This document shows, piece by piece, positions 51,745 to 64,000 of a DNA stretch of 64,000 nt. Position 1 is the stretch's first letter. Each line of letters starts with the position of its first letter. Position numbers and translations under genes: made by a program. A model generated the notes under the pieces. The model made no database searches, was not told where the DNA came from, and saw only the letters and a program-made list of their open reading frames with translations. Source of the stretch: Dryobates pubescens (Eukaryota > Chordata > Aves > Piciformes > Picidae); NCBI RefSeq assembly GCF_014839835.1, contig NC_071612.1, positions 58,026,309-58,090,308 of the forward strand, written 5' to 3'.

Positions 51745-53718
51745 TACCTCGCAGTTCCTACTGAATGCTCACATCTGCTCCTGTACCATTCGTGTGCCAG
51801 CATCCATAGTCTAACAGCCTTGTGATGGACAGAATCAAGGACTAATTAAACTCAAGAAGTTTGGAGGGAAAAAAAGCATAATCTTTTTTTTGCAGCCAGA
51901 GGTGTTCCCTGACTGAGCTCACTTTAAAACTGAAGGAGATTAGGCAAAATGATCACTAAGGTTGCTCACAGCCTTCCAGACAGAAAGCCTACCCGTGCAA
52001 GTCTATGAATTTACCCCAGCAGAGTGCCTGTTGCACTGTTTGAGTTGGGGAACTGAGGCTGGGCCTACAGTATCAAATTTATAATGTCCCTTCTGGAAGA
52101 AATAATACCCTCATATCCCAGGCACAAATTTGATCTAAATATTTATCAACTGCTAGCAGCAGATGGAATTTTAAAATAATAATAAATAAATAAACCCACA
52201 ACAACAACACAGAAATCAAGCATATACTGCCTATAAATATTTACATAATTTTTGTGGATAATGTTGGCTTTTGCGTGCCTCTCTTCAAAAGCATTTTGCT
52301 AAGTGCCATGACTTTAAAAGTCAGAGATATCTAGCTGTGCATACATAAATTTTCCTGGCAGATGCAGTGGAAAAAACCTAATTGAAGATAGCAGAAATGA
52401 AAAGGACTAAAAAAACCCTCAAAAAGTCCTCATTTTCATTACTATTTACTCTCTATCTACCTTTTGCTTAACAATAATAATATTTATTTTTTTTAAATCT
52501 ATGTTCCTGCTATTGTGTGCTGTCACTGTCATATCTTGGAAAGATAAAAAGTAGGTTGATGACATTATAGAGTTTACAATAATTGCTCAAATCTTCAGGG
52601 AACCGGCTCCTTCCTTGTGACATTAAACAATTTACAAAACACCAGGAACAACCACTGCCATATCAAGAAGCTATTAATTTTCATCATTTTCATAATTTCA
52701 CAGGTGTCAGATCTTAATCCATTATGCCCAAATATATTATGCTGCATAGTTCCTCGTCGACTTGCCATGGGCTAATTATTGATGGTCCACGACATTCTAA
52801 TAAAACCTCTCTCTCATCTGTCTCTCAAACGGAAATAACAGAAAGGAGTTGCCAAAATGACTACCTGGGATCCTTTATAGAACACAAAAGAGGATAAAAG
52901 TGTTCTCTTGCCCTCTATCCCCTAGGCCATTCTGAACACTGCCTCTTGAACAATGTTTCCATTTTGCTTCAAGTTTACCTTTTTCTTACTAGGAAGTCCC
53001 AGCCTTCATACAAACATCAACTTGAATCTTCAAACAATTTTGAAAACAATGTTATGTTTATGGATATGTTAATCAGTTATGTGAACAAATAGCAATTCTG
53101 CAGTCAGTGCTTTGGGAATACACTTGCCACCCAGCTACACGGACACAGAATTTATACTGTAGTCACAATCATATCTCTAACCTGAAACACTACTTTACCT
53201 CTCTGAAGGAGAATGTAAGTGTTCTGATAAATGTCCTGGATGAGACTATGCTTTGCTTTTTGCCACACTGCTGTCTGCCTCCATGACCTTGCAGTAGATT
53301 CACAGTTTCTATAAAGTTATGGTCAAGAAAAATACCATCCACTTCTTTCCTGCTCCTCTCAGTATTTACAGGCTTAATTAAGAAGTAAAACAAAACAGAT
53401 TTAAGAAGCAGCTGCATTGGGTGTCCATCATTCCACAGCATTATCTCACAGCCTGAATGACACTTAAAAGGACACCATCTGTTTTTACCTAGAGGGAGGT
53501 AACCCCTGGCACAACACCACACGTGACACCTGTATGTAGCAAATGCATCTGTTTCTGCAGCTAAACCCTACAAGGATGAGGAACAAGAAGCCACAGGCAA
53601 ACAATTTCTCTCTCTGGAATCACACATATGGCTTGATGCAGCAGTATGTGCTGAATCCTCCAGCCAGGTCTGAGACAGAGTCACAGGTGCTATGTATTTG
53701 CATGACCACAGTGTTATA

Positions 53719-53760
53719 TCCAACCTAATTAGCACCATGTCCAACCTAATTAGCACCACC
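53719..53760. repeat. Tandem repeat, 21-bp unit, two copies
   Basis: TCCAACCTAATTAGCACCA plus two bases occurs twice in a row; the copies differ only in the last two bases. Confidence 0.9.
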
Positions 53761-56700
53761 TACCAACAGGGTTAAGTACTTTGGATGCAGCAGCACTCAT
53801 ATGCCAGTCTACAGCTGCTTCTTCCTATTCTGCAAATGATGAGTATGTGCTCTGTTAAGTCCTGTACTCTGTTACATGGTGTAGATGGGCCTTCTGTCAT
53901 TTTTAATCCTTTTTTTTTTTAATAGCAAATACAATTTTATTTTATTTTATTGCTTCCAAGGCAAGATGAAGCTTCACTTACTGCTGGATTTTCCACAGAT
54001 TTTCTATTTAACTGAATGGGAAAAAAATGATTAGCATACCGGAATACTAGGAAGAAATACATTCAGGATATGCTTCTACATGTGTCTAAAAAGAACCCCA
54101 AAATGAAAACAACTAGGTGAAAAGAAATCCCTAAGCCTCTATGCTCAGCTGCTCATGTAAGCGCTGACTCTCTGCTGCTTGGTCTCTAGGGCACTAATTT
54201 ACAATTCTGTAAGATGTTACTGTAAACTGCTTAGTAGCAACCCTGTGTCCATTTGCACAAGCATGAATGATGATTCAAGGTGTGAAGCAACAGAAAATCA
54301 GCCTCCGGTACTTACATATGACCTTAGGGAAGTACACTTCTTCAGGGCATAGCTTTGGACATTTTTTCTTTAAATAAAAAGAAAAAAAGAAAAAAAAAGA
54401 GTGGCAGATTAAACTCTTTTAACATCTGAAACTGACACAGTATGCCCATTTCTAACCTAACACATGGACACTTTAAGCATAGTAATGAAGTCCAAAATTC
54501 TTACAAGCATCTAAACTGGGCAGTATCAACTGGCAGTTTACCATATGTGTCATGGTAGAAGAAATCTTGAGAGATTTGAAGGATGCAGCAATTGCTTCAG
54601 GAAGGGTATTCCATATGCTGAGTGTGACCAAAAGAACATCAGTAACACAGCTACGAGAAAAGCAGATGGACTAGACATGAAGACAGAGATAGAAGAGGAA
54701 ATCATATGACAGCAAAAGGCAAAGTTGTGAAGTATTGTGGTACAATTGAGAATGCAGCTGAGCTGACACAGTACTCAGGTGCTGCTGACTGAGTGGGCTC
54801 CATGGCACTCAGCAGAAGTGAATGGTTCTACACCAGGTAAGCTTCCATAGCTGGTTCATTTGGGTGAGATAAGCACCAGTGTTGGCACAAGAGAAGTGCC
54901 AGGAACCAACCCATGATGACAGGTGAGGAAGGAGCAGCACTACCCTTTCGGCAGCAGGTATCTATTAGCTTGGCTTAGCTCTATCTTCAAAATCAGGTCA
55001 CGGCTCAACACGGCTATATAACCTAATGTAAGCCATAGCTGCTCTGCAACCCCTTGTCTCTCACCACACATTTCCCCAGCCTCAACCACTCAGCTGCACC
55101 AGAAGTGTTGCCTGATAGACAAGATTGGAGAAACAAGCTAGTTTGAAAAAGGTGCCTTTCCTCCCTCCCTCGTGCTGCTTTTCCGCCAAATCAGGTTCCT
55201 AATCTTGTTTACCATGCAGATAAACAAAACAACTCTGCCAGCAAATTATTGGGCATAACAAAGAGACAGAAGTGAATGGCTGGGAGCAGAGACTGGTTTA
55301 GGCCAGCTCAGCTGCCAAAAAAATTGTCAGACTGCACTCCTAAGAGGGCTACAGGGCTTACAGAGACAGGGAAATCTACGGAGATATACTAAAGAGGCAA
55401 GTACAAAAAGGAGATACAGAAATAGGCCAGGGAGATAAGTGCAAGAATAGTGTTTCAAGGGACCTTTTTGACAGGTCAGGTCAGGCGCAGGAAAAAAAGC
55501 TGTCATAAGCAGGGTAACAGATAACAAAAGCCTAAAACACCTTATCTGTGATGTAGATAGAAATAAGAAGATACTTACGAGAAGAAAAGGAAACAAAATT
55601 TATATACATGAAGATAAACAGGTCAAAAAAGAGAGTGGAGTCAAAGATCACTCCCAGGTTACAGGTCTGATAACAGAGACTAATTGTGCGCCTTCCAGAC
55701 AGGATCACAAAGTCTCTACCCAGCTAAAAACAGGAGTCCTTGTGTGGGGACCACAGATGAGGTTTCAAGTAGGGAGGTTCTCTGAAACACTATATGACAT
55801 TTCCTCAACAGGTGGAAGCCTTTAATTTTGTATCAATTCCCACAGAGTTTTTTCAAATGAGCTTAAAATCTAACTAACATACTCGTACTTGGTCATCATG
55901 GTAGAACTGGCCAGTACCTGCAGCATCGAGGAGGACAGGGATTGAAAATTCTTCAGATATTTAGTAAACCTTCACATAAGAACCCAGAATGGGTCAAAGC
56001 TGCATATTTTAGCCTTCACCTTTTTAAGAGGAGAAGGGGTATTCAGATTCAGAAGTTTTGACTCTGCCTCCACTGTAATTTCACCACTGTCAAAACCTAG
56101 TACTGCAGCTAGGAGTGTGCTGGTTTTAAAGACAAATTATTACATCAGGATGGAAAATGAGACCACATTTGTCTATTTCAATAATGGAATAAAGAAGTAA
56201 GCCACTCTCTTTTTTTTTTTTGAGTTAGACTCAATTTCTAGAGCTATTCCTATGCAATCTTGCCTCCTTCAGTGCCATCCAGTGGAATTAGTGTGAAACA
56301 TCACAACTATGCACAGGGAGGATATATACAAAATTACCACAGCACACAAAACAGCTGTATATTTTCAGGAGGTGCTGTTCATACCAGGTAAATTGCAGGT
56401 TGTCAGAGATATTGGTATAACAATAATGAAAAATAGGACCATGGTTTTCAATAGCAATAATTCAAATTAGATCTGACATTGTTGCCTGGAGTCTCAGGAA
56501 AGCTCCTTATATAATTTCTAAAATAGTTATTTGTGTCTGCAAAATATGTAGCACATACAAAATTCATACTGGTACAGCATGGTATAAAGATTTAATAGCA
56601 CCCATTTGTGTAATGCACCTATCCACAACCCAAGCCAATAAAATATTAGTTTCAATTTTTCCTTTTCCTCCAAGGCATGAATACTCTGACTGAAGGAGCA

Positions 56701-59700
56701 GGGGTATCTGTATTTATAGGTGTTTAAATAATACAACTATTTTAAAAACATATTCACACATATATCTATATTGTATTGCACATGCACATGTATGCAGAGA
56801 TGCCTATGTGTTATGTACAAATACATATATACACACATGCAGAAATAAATATTCACCTCATAGTAGATTCTTTATTCAGATAAGACCTACTTGCCCTTTT
56901 AGTGCTTTCCTGAATCTTCTAGAATTACAATGAACTCATGCCAATATTTGCATTAAGATCCCTAAGACATTTTTCTTGCTTCCTCCAACTAGGGTAGAGC
57001 TGTCTGCCAAAGGCCTAATGCTTTGTAACCAAAAACTCTTTGGAAGTAGCCTGCAAGATGAATTTCTGCAAACAAATGGATTTTTACTCTTTTGCTCCTT
57101 AACAGCACACACACAAAAAAGTCAGGAAAAGAACATTAGAGCATTTTCTTGGTCTTACTTATGCTAGCAGATGCCTACTGCAATGGGAAAGCATATTGAA
57201 ATGACAACGTCTCTGCACTTACCGAGTTTTAACTTTCCTTTCTCTACATTTCTATTAAAATCCCAGTGGTTCCTCTGTCAATGTTCCACTTCCTATTACA
57301 GCTTGTCCTTCTGCTCAGAGTCAAGACTTGATTCTGTTTGATTTTGTCCACTCTACCAGTGTACTCTCATTATTCTGGTTTCTTGACTGACTGTCACATA
57401 TATTCTCTCTCATTTCTCTTAGTTCTAGGCTCCTGGCATACAGTTCCCTTCTGATTTCTCATCTGTATGTACTTGTTCTCTTGCCTTGAACTTGTTCTCC
57501 TTCATTTCTCCTTGAGAATTTAATTTCCTTCCTCGCCCAGCCCCAGTACCTTATCCCTATTACTCTCATGTTAAACTTTTCTACCCACTAAGTAGTCTCA
57601 GTCTCTTCATATTTCCTGTTTCAATACTTACTGTTTCGCATCAGTCAGGTCCTTGTTCCCTCGTCACTGCTATCAGGCATACTCAAGCACCTAGGAAGAG
57701 GAGAAAACGGCAGCTATTTGGGAGCACAGATGGTCTTGATAGCCTCACTCTGAGTCCAGAGACCCCCTCCAATCCATAGCAGAAAGCACAGATCTCTTCC
57801 GGGCCCTGCAGCGCTCGGCTGGGGTAGACTTCACTGCAGTAGTTTGGATGGTTGGGGATACATGCTAAGTCAGGAATGCATTAAATTAATTTCTTCAAAG
57901 GCTTGTGAATTATACTAAGTGCAGACAGAGGCCCAGACACCCACCTCCCAGTTCAGTTTTTCATGACAAATTCCAAGGCTGCTCTAGAGCATAAAGGCAT
58001 TAAAAAACATCAATTATCATCTTATGCTAATATTTCATCCTAGCCCTCTTTTCCCTGCCTTTGCCTATACATATGTATAAAGGAAAAATATTATTGATTA
58101 TTCACTTTTATTTTTAGTTTTATCCACTGAAATAACAAAATAGAGTCAAGAAATCTCAGAAGAGTGGGCAGTTGTGAAATTCAGAGTTGCTTACAGCAGC
58201 ATAACAATAGTTGTGTAAATGTGGTGAAATAAAAACACAGATTTACTCTAACTTCCCTTCCATTGATGAGCCAATGTAGCCATTAATGCTCTTTTAGCAA
58301 GCATTTTCTTTTACTCCAAAGATTAGTTTACTGAATAGTAACGACTGGCTTCCTTGGCACATGCAGACATCTCTCCCAAAAAGCGCTGTCCCTTGCCTGG
58401 CTAGCAGACCTTCAGCGATCTGCTCCAACAGAACACATATGTTACCTTTGGAAACATCAAGATGTCTCTTACCCATCCTTCTTCAAGATACATTTCTAAG
58501 GAACTTAAGCCAGAGCTCTCAAATATTTATTACTTACAGAAAGGACCAACCTAAAGGTAATGCTCAAAGGATTTACTGTGCCAGGGCAGTAAGATCCCAC
58601 TGATACCGCCTTTCTGCAGCAGTAACTCTGAGCTTTATCTTCGCGTTGTGATGTTAAGGGCACACTTCTCATATTAAGCTGAATAAAAGGTGTCACTATA
58701 TTTTTAACCTTAACTGCACAGAATGTAATTGAACTCAATGGGACTACTGCCCTCTGTGTTTCAGTGCAACTTAACTTTGAAGAAATAATAATTCACTGGT
58801 TTACAAAAGCAGAAATAAACTTGATTATATAGGAAGTGCAGGTGCAATACTGTGATTATAGACACTGGCATGATTCACCTTGAGATTTTAGTTATATCTT
58901 GCCAAAAGAGGCTATTATCAAGCCCCAAATGACTAACAACACTACTAACAATGTGGCATTTAGAAGTTCCTTCCCCAGTGGGAACAAAACTATCTCTTTT
59001 CTTCCAATGTTGAAAATTAAATGCACAGTATTAGCACCATCAATGAGGTGTTTAACTTCAAAATTGCCTTTCCTGGTGAGAATGAAAATGCTACTTGTTT
59101 CCTTTTTTAAAATTAACAGCAGTGTTTTTCTCTCTTTCCTACTACACACACTTGTTTAATCAACTCGAGACACTGTATGTCTCTAGTGCTCAGAGAGCAC
59201 TGTTGGTACACACCGAAGTTTGTCTGTGCACGTACGTGACATCCCATGCTCGGGGACTGTGATCTAGTTTGTTTCCAGCATGATTCAAACATGTAATAAT
59301 AAAGTAGAAAGAATATGTCTACGAAAGAAAAAGGCAGACAACACAGAAAGCTAGATTTTGGGTTAAGTCATCTTGGTACCAACAAGGCTATGCTGATGCA
59401 GAAGGAGCATTAGAGGAAATTAACCTGGAATTAACAGCATAAGGTGCCAGAAAGGTACTAGACCATAGAGGTTGCTCTCTATGCAAAACTACAGCCAAAA
59501 CCTGCTGTGAGCAGTGTGCTGGACTTTTTTCCAGCTGTCAGCTATGTTTGTGTTCACACATATCATCAGTGAGCAGAGGTGAAATGGCTCACAGTTTCTT
59601 TGTCCTCTAATGTCTTCTAAAATTGTGCAAGAAAATTAGAAGTTCTTCTAATCAGTCCCTGAACCACTCCAGGACCAGATAATGTATTAGGCTCTGTAGA

Positions 59701-59835
59701 TGTGCTGAGTCTCCACCACTCTTTAGAACAAAGCTTTGGAAGAGCCCAGGATGCATAGGTGAACCCATATAATCTTACACGCATGGGATGACCAAGAACA
59801 GATGCAAAACTCTGAGCTGTGGAAGCCTACCTCTG

Positions 59836-60435
59836 TGTGACCGTTTGACACTGTGCCTTTAAGGACAAACAGTGCTGAGACACTGGCTAAATGTTTTTGG
59901 TACTAGAACCAAAACATTCTGATATTCTAAACGAATTTCATTGGTGGATAGACAAAAAAATGCAGCTTTAGATTGTAGAGCAGTTGGAATTTTTTTCTCC
60001 TTAGTTCAGTTCGGTTTGGGGAGTTGGAGTTTCAGCCTGTTCTGCCTGCCTGCTTCTTCTGCAAACTGCTGGAGTTGGCCTTCAGATAAGCAAACACTAA
60101 TCCTGCATGGGCTTTTGAAGCTTACTAACAACTCTTTTCCTTAGTAACTTGCCTTTCTCTCTCTCTAACCCCTTTTTGGGGAAAAAGGGAGGTTGGGGGG
60201 GGACAGAGGGGGTTCCAAGGAGGGGATCCCTCCCTCAGGGAGGGATTTTCGTTGTGTTATTTCTCTTTCCTGTGTATTTCTGTGTATATATTGTAAATAC
60301 CTGTATATATTGTGTTATATATAACCTGCTTTCCATATATGCTTGTAAATATATAGCTTGCTCTTTTGACTGGGCTAGTTGTGGTTTCTTACTCTGTGGA
60401 GGAGGGAGAGCTAAGCCCTCTCTCAACCCATCACA
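59836..60435 (+). mobile_element. Second solo LTR of an endogenous retrovirus (5-bp target duplication)
   Basis: This 600-bp block starts TGTGACCGTTTGACAC and ends CAACCCATCACA and is bracketed by the exact duplication CTCTG (59831-59835 and 60436-60440). Inside are a G-rich palindromic patch near 60180-60245 and a T/A-rich stretch near 60285-60355. No internal retroviral genes flank it. The ends resemble those of the 51,084 LTR, but I see no similarity through the middle, so it is probably a different subfamily. Orientation is tentative. Confidence 0.82.
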
Positions 60436-60440
60436 CTCTG

Positions 60441-62989
60441 ATACTTGGCATAAGAAACTGTCATTCACTCAGCAACACCAGAGTATGACTTCTGGGGTTC
60501 CCTCTGACTGTATGAGATGTCCAAATCACCATCTGGAGTCTAACTCTGTCCACCTCATATTCTTAACTGGCATATGAGCAGCTCAACATGGGCTGGTGCT
60601 CAGCTGCATCACTGGGCAGCACAGACAGTTGTGGAGGAAGACAGGGCATTCAGGGCTGTATTGTTTGCTTTACTATCTTTGCAATAGTACAGGCAGTCCT
60701 GCCACAGCTACTCAGACCTAGCTAATTTCCAGCTGTCCCAGGGCCAAATCCCAACCATTTGTTCAAACTCTTCATTCACTGAAAAATGTAAACAAACAGG
60801 CTGGCAGCATGGATGACTTCAGCTCAAATGCAAACTCAAACATAAGTTCACCAGGGATTCCATTTACCATTTTCCTTCTGGGGTCCTGTCAAGGGTTTGC
60901 GCTGGGCTGCACACTAGGAAGTGATAGGCACAATTAACCCCTCTCCCTTCCTGAATGGGAAGAGAAAGGGAATAAAGGAGAGAGACATTGCATGGAAAAG
61001 AAAACTAAAACTAGTAATGAAGATAAACCCCAAAAAATAAATATATACAAATACACACAAAACAAATATTGAGCCAACCCTCCTGATGGCAGGTACACCA
61101 CCATGGCAGAAGTCCCACACAACACTTGGCAGCAGACAGTAACTCAATTCAGAAGCTGGATTCTGGAAGTGAATTCAGGAATACATGGATCAGGACAGAA
61201 GGTAGAACGGACAGAGTCCTCCTAGGATGCTGGACATTGAAGAATAGGTCTTGACACTTGTGATCCCTCAGCTTTATACTGAATACGACGTACATAGAAT
61301 GCAGTACCTTCTTGGTCAGCTTATGGTCATCCATCTTGTCCACACCTCCCTGCAGGCACAGCCTTTTGTCCTGGATACCTAACACAGTAAACAAGATTTA
61401 GTGACCTTGATCTGCACACCACTCCTTGGTGCTAACGAGAAACATTCAGAGTTATCATTATTAGAAGCAGACAGTCTACTAACACAGGCTGTTTATTTTA
61501 GAAAGTGCAGTTACTTAGAAGAGACCGAGCTGAAAAGTAGAATACATGAACAGAATTAGTTCTCTTCTAATTCAAACTGGGACAACTGTGAAGCTAAGAA
61601 TCATGGTATCACAAATTTAAATGTCTAGGAGACAGGCCCACCTCATTTCTAAGTGGAAATCCTAGTGTGATGGATCATGGCCTTCATATATTTGAGCCTA
61701 CATTACCAGATAACCACATGCAAGACTGATACTACTAATGTCTGAAAACAGATGGATAACACTACACTGGCGATGACCACAGTGAGGGTTCTAAACCTGA
61801 CATTGTTTCTAAACAAACCCATCACTTCAAGACACCCACACCAGAGAGTATACAAACTTTCTGTCCTTTTCGTCTTTACAAGCAAATACAAAACAACAGT
61901 GAGGCTGTCAGGTTGCATCCCGCTCATTATTGTTCACTCACACTCTGTCACTGAATTATTCTTGCCAATGCACATCATATGAGCTAACAAAACAAAACAA
62001 GCTACTTCCACTTTAATAATGGCTACAGAATAAAATTGTTTTGGACTATTTTTTCTGGTTTAGTTTCCTTACTTTTGCATGATAGAGATACTACAGGCTG
62101 AACCACTACATAGCAGTTTCCATGAAGTAACACATTAAAGTCACTTAAGGAGAAACACTCCTCCCTTTAATGCAATCTGCCTTGTAGCTCACTTCATGAT
62201 GACATGTATGGAGGTGTTAAAAATTGAAAACTTAAGCAAATAGAGACTTCTAATTTGGGGGGGGAGGGAATTCAATACCACTCTCCTGGGACAGCCCTTT
62301 GCAATTCAAAACTCTCTCCTCTGTTGCACTAATTCTGTGACCACCATCTTGGCAGGCTGAAGCCTGTGCTATTTTCACAGCATGTTTATTACTTTTTCAC
62401 ACAAAATTCCCCAACTGGCTTGAATCAAATACTGGGGTAAAGTTTTGCAACGTAAAAACAGCCTACAGAGTTGCATAAGCAATTATCTGAACCCTTTGAA
62501 GCCAGGAGCCCTCATACTTAGACCCAGGCATTTAACGTCACCTCCAAAATGTTACAACCCATTTCCTTCCAAGCACATGTCAAGGAGGGTAAGAATGCCA
62601 AGTGATCTCATGAACTACTACCTCAGCAAAGTTGGAACTGAAGCGTGACCTGAACTTCTGTTCACACTTTGACCAGGCATAAACCAAAGTGAGCAACTGT
62701 GGCCATACCGTCTCTTTTCTCACAGAGAGCACCTCAAAAACCTGAGAGAAGAATGGGAAAACAGGCAGTCCGTCACAGGCGCAAGGCCAGGGGACAGCAG
62801 GGGAGCAGCTCTGCACGTTTTACAGTGCTATGGGCCTGAATGAGGCATCCACAGGCGCACTCTGACAAATGTCAGGCGTCGGGTACAGTACAAAACGAAA
62901 AAAAAAAAAAAACACAACCAAAAAAAGACGAACCCAGCTCAATGCGTGGGCGGTATAAAACCACACATTACTCCCAAAGGGGCAGGGAC
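60441..62989. other. Intergenic DNA upstream of the CDKN2AIP CpG island
   Basis: No recognised repeat or exon. A run of 15-16 A and further A/C-rich sequence at about 62889-62925 lies just before the G+C content rises. Confidence 0.6.
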
Positions 62990-63230
62990 AGCGAGGCGCC
63001 TCTGAGGCAGCTACAACCCCGCCGTGCGGCCCCGCCCTGCGGTCCCGCGCACACCCGTCAGGGCGGGGAGGGAAGGAGGGGCCGGGCCGGGCTCCGCGCG
63101 ACTCTGCCGCGCGTGGCTCTGCGTCACGTCGCTGACCTCACGAGCAACACCTCTCCTCACCTCACCCCGCCCCCTCGCGCGCCGCGAAGCAGCCTGGGGC
63201 GGCGGCGGGCGCCGCCGCGCGCGCCGACTG

Positions 63231-63238
63231 TGACGTCA
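63231..63238. promoter_or_regulatory. Consensus CRE (TGACGTCA)
   Basis: A perfect palindromic cAMP-response element, the CREB/ATF binding site, lies 127 bases before the CDKN2AIP start codon inside the CpG island. A perfect 8-mer at promoter distance is unlikely to be chance, but binding has not been shown. Confidence 0.7.
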
Positions 63239-63248
63239 TCCGGCGCGG

Positions 63249-63255
63249 CCGGAAG
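63249..63255 (+). promoter_or_regulatory. ETS-family site (CCGGAAG)
   Basis: A CCGGAAG core of the ETS/GABP type lies 11 bases after the CRE. CRE plus ETS pairs are typical of CpG-island housekeeping promoters. Confidence 0.55.
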
Positions 63256-63364
63256 GAGCGGAGCCGTTGTTTCCGTTGTGGGGCGCGGAGGAGCGCCCCG
63301 CCGCGGAGCCGGAGCGGGCGCGGAAGGGAGGGGCGGCGGCGGCGGCGGGGAACCGGGAGCGGCT

Positions 63365-63588
63365 ATGGCGGCAGGGAAGGCGGCGGCCGAGCCCTTGGGG
63401 CGGACGGCGGAAGAGGTGGCTTGGGCTGAGGCGCTGCGTGGGGCCTGCGAGCCTGAGCACCACTGGCGGTTCCGCCGGGAGTTCCTGCTGCGCAACGTCG
63501 GGGAGCCGCCAGCGGCGGGCAGTGCCCAGCTCCAGCGCCTAGTGTCCCTCTCCATGGTGTGGGCCAATCATGTCTTCCTGGGCTGCCG
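63365..63588 (+). CDS. CDKN2AIP: CDKN2AIP exon 1
   Basis: This exon holds 74 codons plus two bases, from ATG to the donor CCGGTGAGTG. It carries the first half of the XTBD domain, including HWRFRREFLLRN and VSLSMVWANHVFLGC. The Ala-rich MAAGKAAAEP start is GC-driven and differs from human. Confidence 0.94.
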
Positions 63589-63810
63589 GTGAGTGTGGGC
63601 CAGGGCGGCGGACCCCGCGTGGGGGGTTGCGGCACAGATGCTTGACGGTCCCCCTCCTCTGCCCTTGTCGCCCCTCCAGGTACCCGCCGCTGGTCATGGA
63701 GAAGGCGTTGGAAATGGCCGAAGGCATACAAGTGACCGGCGCCCCTGTTCGCACCACGAGAGATGAACTGGTTGCCAAGGTGAAGAAAAGAGGCATATCA
63801 AGTAGCAATG
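63365..63810 (+). CDS. CDKN2AIP: CDKN2AIP (CARF), exons 1 and 2; gene continues past the window
   Basis: CDKN2A-interacting protein (CARF) is a nuclear protein that binds ARF, acts on p53 and MDM2, and contacts the exonuclease XRN2 through its N-terminal XTBD domain. Exon 1 is 63365-63588 and exon 2 is 63680-63810. The split codon CG|G joins them in frame, and exon 2 is followed by the donor GTTAGC. Residues 1-118 include EHHWRFRREFLLRN, SMVWANHVFLGCRYP and TTRDELVAKVKKRGISSSN, which match human CARF almost word for word. The chosen ATG has G at -3 and +4 and gives the family's N-terminal length. The frame is open for another 525 bases upstream, but that sequence is GC-rich and low in complexity. 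The paralogue CDKN2AIPNL shares the domain, but the WWC2/CLDN neighbours favour CDKN2AIP. The long Ser-rich part and the double-stranded RNA-binding end lie beyond the window. Confidence 0.95.
63680..63810 (+). CDS. CDKN2AIP: CDKN2AIP exon 2
   Basis: The acceptor CCCCTCCAG ends a 91-base GC-rich intron. The exon encodes YPPLVMEKALEMAEGIQVTG and then TTRDELVAKVKKRGISSSN, the conserved second half of the XTBD domain. It leaves with one base over (AAT G|GTTAGC). Confidence 0.93.
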
Positions 63811-64000
63811 GTTAGCAGATCATAGCTGTGACAATACATAGGAGTCTAGAAAATGCTTGTTTTATGAATGTTCTCGGTTTACCTCTGGCTTAGAAAGTAG
63901 TCGAACTAATTTTTTAAAATCCCTTGTTAATCGTTTCCCCTGTCTGTGCTATTTTTTCCTAATACAAACCTGTAAAGTAGATGTAACGTGTATGTATTCT

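Larger units (their letters stand above)
51645..59830. other. Gene-poor intergenic DNA between the two solo LTRs
   Basis: AT-rich with direct repeats at 51707 and 53719. Isolated exon-like segments on the minus strand (53199-53308, 54316-54367) do not chain in phase. No gene supported. Confidence 0.55.
62990..63690 (+). promoter_or_regulatory. CDKN2AIP: CpG-island promoter of CDKN2AIP
   Basis: Base composition changes abruptly from AT-rich to about 70-80% G+C with dense CpG around the first exon of CDKN2AIP. No TATA box is visible. This is the usual form of a broadly expressed vertebrate promoter. The limits are judged by eye. Confidence 0.85.

Noticed and set aside
53562-53675. Exon-like + strand segment after TTTCTGCAG (KPYKDEEQEATGKQFLSLES)
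   Set aside because: Its entry phase fits no neighbouring candidate exon and the donor (CAGGTCTGAG) is poor.
53199-54367. Minus-strand exon-like segments 54316-54367 (donor GTAAGT) and 53199-53308 (donor GTAAAG)
   Set aside because: Each has fair splice signals, but joined directly they give an in-frame stop or mismatched phases, so I do not call a gene.
63157-63808. Several open frames on both strands at the CpG island
   Set aside because: GC-rich sequence lacks stop codons. Only the frame matching CDKN2AIP has family support.

Overview
The window reads as bird nuclear DNA. Genes are split by introns with canonical GT/AG junctions, most of the sequence is non-coding, and the recurring dispersed repeat is CR1, the dominant avian LINE. 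I also find two solo retroviral LTRs with perfect 5-bp target duplications. I see no bacterial operons, CRISPR arrays, rRNA or tRNA genes. The gene order WWC2 - CLDN22 - CLDN24 - CDKN2AIP is the vertebrate synteny known from human 4q35.1. The bird species cannot be fixed from this text.

Layout. (1) 1-18,000: the 3' part of WWC2 on the + strand. Six in-phase exons (1029-15004) encode the last ~295 residues, ending in the PDZ-ligand-like ADDV, followed by a long AT-rich 3' UTR. CR1 fragments lie in the introns. (2) 18,330-20,856: two intact single-exon claudins on the - strand, CLDN22-like and CLDN24-like, tail-to-tail with WWC2. (3) 20,900-62,900: a gene-poor 42-kb stretch. It holds CR1 copies (largest 31,348-32,285), two solo LTRs (51,084-51,639 and 59,836-60,435), a 46-bp LTR-like remnant with its own target duplication (43,298-43,343), recurrent A/C- or G/T-rich tracts, and a few exon-like open segments. 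The best of these is a two-exon candidate for a small secreted protein at 22,725-23,551. (4) 62,990-64,000: a CpG island with a consensus CRE and an ETS site, then the first two exons of CDKN2AIP (+); the rest of that gene lies beyond the window.

The genes are syntenic neighbours rather than one pathway. WWC2 is a cytoplasmic scaffold of the Hippo pathway and cell polarity, the claudins form tight-junction strands, and CDKN2AIP is a nuclear regulator of the ARF/p53 axis that binds XRN2 through its N-terminal domain. Nothing here is clearly a new biological system. The items most worth checking are the secreted-protein candidate, the tiny LTR remnant and a two-exon minus-strand candidate at 48,901-49,495. 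All three rest on sequence reading alone.
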